From positions 45,158 to 109,157 of the forward strand of contig JAGCFO010000041.1 of the NCBI GenBank assembly GCA_017650105.1: a stretch of DNA of 64,000 bases, in the 5' to 3' direction. The stretch comes from Bacteroidaceae bacterium (GTDB taxonomy: Bacteria > Bacteroidota > Bacteroidia > Bacteroidales > Bacteroidaceae). The position numbers and the translations under genes are program-made. Below the pieces are notes generated by a model. It saw only the letters and a list, made by a program, of their open reading frames with translations. It was not told the origin of the DNA and ran no database searches. Positions 1 to 8,200 of the stretch are shown here, piece by piece; position 1 is the stretch's first letter, and every line of letters begins with the position of its first letter.

Positions 1-1
1 A

Positions 2-409
2 GGACTTTATGCGCTGAAGGTTAACACATTTGCGAGCGATAATGCTTGGCTGTGCCGTTTGGTTGCAGGAGGATTCAGTGCTGCTTTGAATGATGGAATA
101 CTGACTTTTCCTGTGCTGGAAGAGAAAGAAACCCCTTTGGGAGTTGAGTTAAACCTTCCGGCATTTAGCGAGGTTGTCTTTCAGGATTTCTCCCTTTTGC
201 GGTATCCTTGCCAAAACACAAGGGCAAACGGAGAAACGATAACGGGCATTCAAGTCGTTAGCTCTGAGGATGGAGCCTCTGTAACTTACGATTTGACTGG
301 GCGCAAGATAGTTCGTTCCTCAAGAGGAGAGGGAGGAGAAGCAAATCTTACGCCTGGTATCTATATCATTAAAGAAGGAGGGCGTGCCGTTAAGCGCTTA
401 GTGCGATAA
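2..409 (+). CDS. C-terminal end of a secreted protein with a sorting-type C-terminal module (5' end outside window)
   Basis: The frame is open from base 2, so the gene starts upstream of the window. Only about 135 residues are visible. The last ~45 residues read as a Bacteroidales C-terminal module (VTYDLTGRKI, then LTPGIYIIKEGGRAVKRLVR), which resembles type-A sorting domains of type IX-secreted proteins. Similar endings occur on four other large secreted proteins in this window (2226-10457, 19933-22770, 22964-26497, 54431-55810). The catalytic or binding part is not visible, so no function is assigned. It is convergent with the gene at 415-843, only 5 bp away. Confidence 0.75.
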   Translation, partial: GLYALKVNTFASDNAWLCRLVAGGFSAALNDGILTFPVLEEKETPLGVELNLPAFSEVVFQDFSLLRYPCQNTRANGETITGIQVVSSEDGASVTYDLTGRKIVRSSRGEGGEANLTPGIYIIKEGGRAVKRLVR

Positions 410-414
410 ACCCG

Positions 415-843
415 TCAATAAGGTATCTGCGACAGCATTTCTGCCAGTTTCTCAACGCCTTCCTTAAGGGGTTTTTGGAGCATGCCTTTGAGGAAGATGT
501 TGAGTTCGGTGCGGAGTGTCAGCTTCATTTTTGACGTCTCCTCGGTGACAGGCAAAATCTGAATCCAAAGAGTCAATGGGATAGGGGAAGTTGTTGCCTC
601 AAACTTGACGCACTTAGGCTCCTCGCGCTCGACGATGCGTAGTTCCAGTTTCCCGACGGGCGATACGGAGCAGCTTATGCTGTCGGAGTCGAAGGCAAGA
701 TCCTCAATCTTGATCTTTGCCTTCTCCTGTTCTTGCTGCAGTAGCTCTGTGAACTGCTCAAGATTTGATAAGTCGGAGAGCTTGTCGTACACCCGTTGCT
801 GGCTGTATGGGATTTGTTTTACGTTGCTTTCAAACTGATTCAT
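415..843 (-). CDS. SRPBCC-fold (START/polyketide cyclase-like) small cytoplasmic protein
   Basis: A 142-aa soluble protein without signal peptide. The opening (MNQFESNVKQIPYSQQRVYD, then LSDLSNLEQF) and the alternating beta-strand pattern ending in a long C-terminal helix (GVEKLAEMLSQIPY) fit the SRPBCC/START-like helix-grip fold, which binds hydrophobic ligands in a cavity. No catalytic residues can be assigned. It lies 33 bp downstream of pyrE on the same strand, so the two are probably co-transcribed. From memory, this pairing is common in Bacteroides, but the functional link to pyrimidine synthesis is unknown. The family call rests on sequence pattern only. Confidence 0.75.
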   Translation of the reverse strand: MNQFESNVKQIPYSQQRVYDKLSDLSNLEQFTELLQQEQEKAKIKIEDLAFDSDSISCSVSPVGKLELRIVEREEPKCVKFEATTSPIPLTLWIQILPVTEETSKMKLTLRTELNIFLKGMLQKPLKEGVEKLAEMLSQIPY

Positions 844-876
844 AGTTGATAAGGTCGTTAGGTAGAGTCAGACGAT

Positions 877-1509
877 TCAGCCGTTCCAATGTGCAGGATC
901 CTTGCGCCATTCCTGCAGGAGGGGAAGTTCGCTTTCATCGATATAGCCTGTCTTCAGGGCAACGTCGAGTACTGCGTCGTAGTTTGTGAGGGTAATCAGT
1001 TCCACTTTCGCGTCTTTGAAAGCCTTCTTTGCTACATCGAAGCCGTAGCTGAAGGAAGCAACCATTCCGATGACTTCGCATCCGTTGTTGCGTATAGCAT
1101 CTACTGCCTTCAGACTGCTGGAGCCTGTCGACACAAGGTCCTCAACGACAACCACTTTCATTCCCGGACGGAGGTCACCCTCGATGGTGTTTTCAAGCCC
1201 GTGATCCTTAGGTTTCGAACGCACGTATACGAACGGGAGGCTTAGAGCGTCGGCAACCAGCGCGCCTTGTGGGATGGCGCCGGTAGCTACGCCTGCAATA
1301 GCGTCAACGTTGTGGAAATTCTCCTCAATGACGCGTGTCAGCTCCACTTTTACAAAAGTGCGCAGCTGCGGATAAGAGAGTGTCTTGCGGTTGTCGCAAT
1401 AGAAAGGCGACTTCCATCCCGAAGCCCAGGTGAAGGGATTGGCGGGTTGAAGCTTGATGGCTTTGATGCGCAGAAGTTTTTCGGCAAAGAGTCTTTCGAG
1501 TACCTTCAT
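877..1509 (-). CDS. pyrE: Orotate phosphoribosyltransferase
   Basis: Converts orotate plus PRPP to OMP, the fifth step of de novo UMP synthesis, in the cytoplasm. The 210-aa product has the PRPP-binding signature VVVVEDLVSTGSSSLKAVDA, the N-terminal WASGWKSPFYCDNRKTLSYP segment that contacts orotate and PRPP, and the flexible-loop region SKPKDHGLEN. The start is placed at the ATG for MKVLERLFAEKLLRIKAIKL, which matches the usual PyrE N-terminus. The frame stays open 16 codons further upstream, but those codons look non-coding. It is the first gene of a probable two-gene operon with the SRPBCC gene. Confidence 0.96.
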   Translation of the reverse strand: MKVLERLFAEKLLRIKAIKLQPANPFTWASGWKSPFYCDNRKTLSYPQLRTFVKVELTRVIEENFHNVDAIAGVATGAIPQGALVADALSLPFVYVRSKPKDHGLENTIEGDLRPGMKVVVVEDLVSTGSSSLKAVDAIRNNGCEVIGMVASFSYGFDVAKKAFKDAKVELITLTNYDAVLDVALKTGYIDESELPLLQEWRKDPAHWNG

Positions 1510-1789
1510 AAATATTAAATTTTCTTTGACGGTGCTAAGATAGTACGTATTTTTCAATTAGCCAAACAATGTCTCTTTTCTTACACTTTTTTTGCTATTT
1601 TTTGAGTAAATATTGTCGCAGCTTTTGTTTTTAAAAACCCGAAAATCCCCGATGAAAAGGGCGATTTTTGCAAAAAAGGCATATTTTTTCTTGTAACTTT
1701 TGCCTTTGTGAGAAAAGTAGTATTTCACGCAAGAAAAATGGCTCTTCATCCTGCCCTTTCACAAAAGATAAGGGCAGCACAAATTATGT

Positions 1790-1850
1790 GTTCTCCAAAA
1801 ATTTTTTTTCCTTCTTCAGCGCGCGATATGAAGAAGGAAAAAATTTTTAT
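1790..1850. repeat. Dispersed A/T-rich repeat, copy A (palindromic form)
   Basis: The left arm ends TTTCCTTCTTCA (to 1818), the right arm starts TGAAGAAGGAAAAAATTTTT (1829-1848), and the GCGCGCGATA spacer lies between. The arms are near-perfect reverse complements and could form a long hairpin. The same core recurs in intergenic DNA near 19762, 22857, 42118, 54030 and 63580. Confidence 0.7.
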
Positions 1851-2023
1851 TCTTTCTACATATTTTGAGCCACTCAGACTCCCTTTGGGAGCTGTTTCCA
1901 TATCGTGCATTATACGTCCTATTCTCGCTTTGGAAAAACCCAAATTATGCTATCTGGAAAACCTTCCCAAAAGGAGGCGTTATAGAAAAAAACAGATTTT
2001 TTTTAATTTTTTTAGGTTTGCGC

Positions 2024-2053
2024 TTGCACGCACGCGAAAAAGCAGTATATTTG
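2024..2053 (+). promoter_or_regulatory. Bacteroidetes-type promoter for the giant secreted protein gene
   Basis: TTG at 2024-2026 and TATATTTG at 2046-2053, separated by 19 bp, match the Bacteroidetes primary sigma consensus (TTTG / TAnnTTTG). Transcription would begin near 2060 and leave a leader of about 165 nt. Confidence 0.55.
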
Positions 2054-2225
2054 CATGCTAAATATACCCATTTTTGAGAATGAGAAACAGTTATTATTAA
2101 CCACTAAATAAATCTAAAGACTACCAGAAAGAACCATCAAAAAAACTCTAAATCTGAAACAATCAATTCATTACAAATTATTTTTTTTTATTTATTCACT
2201 CAATTAATCAACTAAATTTAAGCCT

Positions 2226-5200
2226 ATGAAGAAGACATTTCTTTTGTGGATGGCAGCAGCCTTCTTGGCTGTTGCAGGCAATGCACAAGGCACATTTGCG
2301 GTTGGCGAAGATTTCCCTGTGGGAACCGCCGGCGACGGCTATGTAGTCACGAGCGTTGCTAACTGTACTCTGACACTGGGCGTTGATCACGGTTGGAAGA
2401 CGGGAAAAACTTCCTTCGGTGATTATCAGTACTATGTTGTCGGAACCCAGAATCCTAAGGACGGCGGTTTCAACGAAGAAGGCGCTTCCGCAGGTGGTGG
2501 TTACAGTGAGGCAAAGGGCAACCTTCCCAATGCTGGAACCTACTTTGTGTTCAACCCCGCTAGCGACGGAATCATTTCCGCTGCTTTGAAAGTCGGGGGC
2601 AACAAGTCTCTGTTCGTCGTTGACGGCGACGGCACCAACGTAACCGCAACTGCAAAGGTATCGAATGCCGAGCAGGACTATGCAGCTTACGAAGACGGCT
2701 CTTTCCGTTCTACTACAGCAGGCAACTCAACATTGATGTTCCCCGTTGAAGGCGGTAAGACCTATTACGTGTTCTGCACGGGCTCGAAGCTGAGTTTCTT
2801 CGGCTTTACCTATGAAGCAGCTGACTCTTCAAGCGACTCTGCTCCCGATGCACGTTGGACCTTCGACGACGCTTCTAATCTGCTGAAGGCCGACAAGGGT
2901 AACCTCGCTATGCTGCCCATCAAGATGGGGAACAAGACTGTAGAGGAAGTTGACAACATCGAGGCTGTTGGCATCACCGCTATCGCAGGCAAGAATGCCA
3001 GCGACGGCGCAGCCTTCGTGCCAAAGGATGCCGGCTTCAAAGTAGAGCGTACAAAGGGTACCACCTCTAAGGACTATACCATCCTGATGGATGTTAAGGT
3101 GGACGACGCTAATTCCTACAATTCACTCTATCAGACCAACGTAAACAACACCAACGATGGTGAGATGTTCTTCCACAACCATCAGATTGGCATCAATGTC
3201 AACGGCTTGGGCTATAACGGTGAAATCAAGGATAACACTTGGTACCGCATCGCTATCCTCAACCGCGACGGCGACTTGTGCGTTTATGTTGACGGAGAGC
3301 TCGTAGGCCACACCGGAAGCCTTGGCATCTGGGAGTTGGATCCGTGGGGCTTCTACCTCTTCTGCGACGAGAGTGGCGAAAGGGTTGACACCTACGTGTC
3401 TGAGATAAACTTCTGGGAGCGTGGTCTCTCCGAAGAAGAAGTTGCAGCTCTCTCTCAGGAAGAAGAATCTGACGTCTTCTCGATGATTGCAGGCAAGGAA
3501 GACTTGGTTGCAGGCGGAAAGTACCTGTTGGCCTATCCTCTTGGCGACGGCAAATACTGCTTCTACTCAGGCATTGAGGAAGGAAAGACGTTCGGTTCCA
3601 GCGCAACCGAGGCAGTCGTTACCGACTACAAGGTTGTTGCTCCCGAAGGTGCTGTTGTTCTGACCCTTGAGGGTGAGGATGGCGCCTGGAAGTTCAAGGA
3701 AGGCGATATGTACTTCTACTGGCAGAGCGGCAACTCCCTGTCGTTGGATGCTACCGGTGCAAGATGGAACATCATCTTCATGGATAATGTTGCTGTTATC
3801 ACCGACATCGACGCAGAAGAAGTTCGCGAGCTTCAGTACAACGCTTCCAGCCCGCGCTTTGCTTGCTACAAGGGCACACAGAAAGCTCCTTACCTCTTCA
3901 AGGCAGGCGAAGTAACCACCACTCCGGGCGAGGTTGTCGTTCCTGAGTACGAGAGCCTTGAGGAACTCTGCAAGGTTACTCCTACGGAGAAGGGCTCTGA
4001 CGTTATCGTTACGCTGACCGATGAGGAAATCACCGACATCTACGTTACATCGGCTGGCTACCGCAACGGTATCTTCGTTAAGGCTGGTGACCGTGACGTT
4101 GAAATCTACTGCTACGACGTTCCCGAAGAGTGGGAAGTTGGCGGCAAGGTTTCCGGCACTATCCAGGGCGTTTGGAAGGACTACAATGGCACATGGGAAG
4201 TTTGTCCTGCTAACTGGGACGCTCTTACCTACACAGCTCTAGCTCCTTCCTTCTCTGGTGATGAGATCGGCGACGGCTTCACAGGATATTTCCTCAATGT
4301 AGCTACCAACACATACATGACGAAGGGTAACAACTATGGTACAACTCTGTCGCGTGGTGAGAAAGACATGCCTGTAACTCTCGATTTGAGGAAAGACAAT
4401 GGCATGTACAAACTCTTCACTAACTTCTATCCTGACAAATGTATCGGTTGGGACAATGGTTCTGGTTTCTATGTAGACATCACCAAGCAGGCAACAACCT
4501 ACTATGTGATTTCTCCTGTAGATAAAGGCAACGGTCAGCTCATCTACACCATCTATGCTAAGAGTATAGGTGAAAAGGGTGCAACTCTCGAAGGTTACCT
4601 GGCAGCTAAGGAGGAAAATACCATCGTAACCTCTCAAGAAACGTTGAATGAGTACTGCTACTGGCAGTTTGAGTTCAAAGATGCAAAAGCCCTTGTTGAG
4701 GCAGCTATTGCAAAGGGTGAGAACGGAACACCTTATGTCCTTCAAACCACCGATGCAAATGCTCCTTACTACCTTTGGACAAATGCTCAGGAACCTAGTG
4801 AAGGTCCTATCCGCAACATCATTGACGGCAACTATCAGAGCTTCTTCCATTCGATGTGGTCGACGGACATTGAAGGTCCTCACTACCTCTTCATTGATAT
4901 GGGCGAGGGCAATGCTTCAACTGAATTTGCTATCAGCTATTCACGTCGTACGCAGAATAACAACAACCGTCCAACCGAAATCATCTTCTCTGGAAGCAAC
5001 GATGGAACGACGTATACCGACTTTGCTACCTTGACACAGGAGGCTGACGGTCTGCCTACTGATCAAAACGTGAACAGCTACGTTTCGAAGGCTCTTAGCA
5101 CGGGTGGTACTGCTTATCGTTATCTGCGCATCTACCCGTCAAAGAATAACAGCAATTCTAAGTTCTTCACCTTCGGAGAATTTGCACTGCTTGCTCCGAC

Positions 5201-8200
5201 TCCTCAGTCTGATGATGTAGTTGCAGCTGTTGCTGCTGCCAAGGAAGTGCTTGCCAACGAGGCTGCCACCAAGGAAGACTGCCTGAACGCTGTTGAGGCA
5301 ATTGAGAAGGCTATTTACAAGGCAACGGCAACGCTGAAAGCAGGCACCTACTTCATGCGTAACAAGAATAACGGCAAGTATATCAACGGCGGTCTGAATT
5401 GGGGTACACGCGCAGCCTTCATCGATAACTTCGGTATCGACTTCAACGTAAGCGTTAACAATGGCGTTTACACACTGGGTACGTTCACTAACCTCTCTCT
5501 GCGTGATACCGACGGTTTTACCGATCAGGCCGGTACTTGGTCCATTGAGCCTACCGATGAGTACAACACGTACACCGTTAAGGGTTCTGCTGGCTATCTC
5601 GGAGACGATGGTTCCAATGCTGTTGCCGTTAATCTTGCAGACGGTACGACAGATGCTGCTAAGTGGATATTCCTCACCAAGGAGCAAATGCTTGAGGAGG
5701 CTCTGAAAGACGCTTCTGCAGAACATCCTGCCGACCTTTCCTTCATGATTCAGGGACGTAACTTCAACAGAGGTAACGTGGGTGACTTCCGTCATAATGC
5801 ATGGGTTCCAACAGGAATCTTGGGATTCGGTGGTCTTGCAGGCCAGAACGATACTACATGGCCAAATAGTTTCAGTGCAGAAATCTGGAACAAAGAAGCT
5901 GTCAGCGTAAGCCAGACAATAACTGGACTTCCCGATGGTTACTATCAGCTGAAGGTATTTGGTTACTATCGTATGGGTAGTCCTGCCGATCATGCCAACC
6001 ACATGGTTGCCGGTGACTTGAAGAAGAATGCTTACTTCGCTTTGAATGATACGAAGGCTTATGTTCCATTCGTTTCTGACGAGGCTAAGGAAGCTGCCGA
6101 GGAAGGCTGGCCAACAGCTTACACTGCAGCCGACGGCACCGTTATGATGTACGGACCTGACCAGCTGAGTCATGCAGTTGTTGCTTTTGCCAAGGGCGGT
6201 TACCAGAATACGATAACTACTCACGTCGCAGGCGGTAAGATCACTATCACGGCAGGCAAGGAAGACTTCGTTCCTTTTGACTGGTTCGTGATGGATGAGT
6301 TCAAGCTCTTCTATCTGGGTAACACACCTACCACTCAAGCTCCTGAGTCGGGCGTTTACTACCTCTACAACCCGAAGACTGGTAAGTTCCTCACTCGTGG
6401 TAACAACTGGGGAACCCGCGCTATGCTGAACGATTATGCTGTTCCTGTAAAGGTTGAATCCGAGAACGGACAGATTACGTTACGTGACTACGCTTATCAG
6501 AATGATATAATTGGTTGGGCTTCCGATACTCCTAATTATATCTATTGTGATAAGAGAGAAAACGGTACTTACATCACCACTCCTGTTGAGGGCGGTTATA
6601 TCCTTAAGAACATCGCTAAGGACGGATATGTACAGCTTGACGAAAACAACAACCTCATCATCGAGGGTGAAGCTTCCACTTCTGTTGTATTTGACTTCTG
6701 GACGGTTAGCGAGTATGAGGCATTCGTAACGGCACGCGAACAGGCTGCTACTTTTGCTGCTGCGAAAGCTGCAGGTATGGCTGACACCTATTCCGATATG
6801 CTGGATAGCTTGAAGACTTGGTCAACCATCGATTGCACCGAGGCCGTGAAGAGCCACACGCTCATCAACGGAACTGACGGCTGGACCTGGGATCAGTCTG
6901 AGCGTAACGGTAGCACTGCTTCCAACGGCAACGCTACTGAGCGCTGGCAGACAACAGGACGCTTCTGGCAGACAGTAACCGGTCTGGAGCCAGGCTTCTA
7001 TGCTGTAACGATTGAGGCTTACCAGCGTCCGTATCACTATGGTGATGGATGCTACGATGTTGCCGCCCAAGGCTACAACATGGTAACCACAAGCTTCGAG
7101 GCCAACGGTAACAAGGTTCGTATCGTTGACTGGGCTGCTACAACGAAGGATCGTTATCCCGACAACATGGGTGACGGTAAGAGATACCTGGATGAGGGCA
7201 ACGCTCACAATGTGGTTTACGGCTATGTAGGTGAAGACGGCAACCTGACGATTGCTCTCTACTGGCCTGCATACTATCCTAACTGCTGGTCGTTGTTCGA
7301 GAATGTTACGCTGAAACGTTACGTTCAGGATCCGTTCGCTGTTCTGCGTGCTGCTATCGCTAATGCTGCAACCGTTGACACCGAAGCTCCTCAGAACGGC
7401 AACGTTGCTGCTGAGCTCCGTATGGCTCTCGAAGAGGCTAACGCAATCCTTGATGTGAACGTTGCTGCTAGCAATGCATCTGCTGAGCGCGTAAATGCTG
7501 CTGTTGCCGCTGCTAAGCAATCTATCGAAGACTATGCTAAGCTGGCCGCCGACTTGGCTCTCTATGGTCCTACCTATGTTGAGGGTGCATCCGGTGCTGC
7601 CGACTTCTTGGCTGTCTTTGAGAAGGCTAAGGCTAACTATGACAACCGTGTTGCTACCGCTGCCGATGATGAAGAACTCGTTGCTGCATTCAACGCATAT
7701 CTTGCTGCCAACGAAATCAACTTCGAGAACGGTGACATGAACGATGGTCTCAATGGTTGGGATACTTATGCTGAGAAGAATGCTTGGGGTCATAACCACT
7801 GGCAGACTCAGGGCGCTTCTTACTCCAACGGTAATGTATCTATCTCCAACTTCATTGAGTGCTGGGGCGCTAATACCGCCTTCGGAACAGCTTATGCTCA
7901 GCGCAAGCTTGAAGGTCTGCCCGCAGGTAAGTATGTGCTGACTGCTGACATTATTGCTACATGTCAGGGCAAGGCTAACAACAAGGGCGACGTAACGAAC
8001 TCCTACCTCTTCCTTAATGATGATGTAACATTCGTTGCTACCAACAACGGTGCTCCTGAGCACTTCATGGTTATCTCTGATGTAACAGCAGATACCATCC
8101 TCCTTGGTTACAAGGCTGTTGAGTCTACTGTTGACTGGGTATCCTTCGACAATGTACACGTTTACACCTTCAATCCTGACTTCGCTCTTGCTGAGAAATT

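Larger units (their letters stand above)
1510..2225. other. 716-bp intergenic region between divergent pyrE and the giant secreted protein
   Basis: No convincing gene. It is A/T-rich and holds one copy of the window's GAAGAAGG/A-T-tract repeat near 1790-1850, a rightward promoter at 2024-2053, and a ~165-nt A/T-rich leader before the start codon at 2226. Short open frames here on both strands lack ribosome-binding context and overlap the repeat, so they were not called. Confidence 0.6.

Noticed and set aside
5139..6338. Long minus-strand frames inside the giant gene (also 6822-8261)
   Set aside because: They are antisense shadows of a strongly codon-biased plus-strand gene, without their own start signals.
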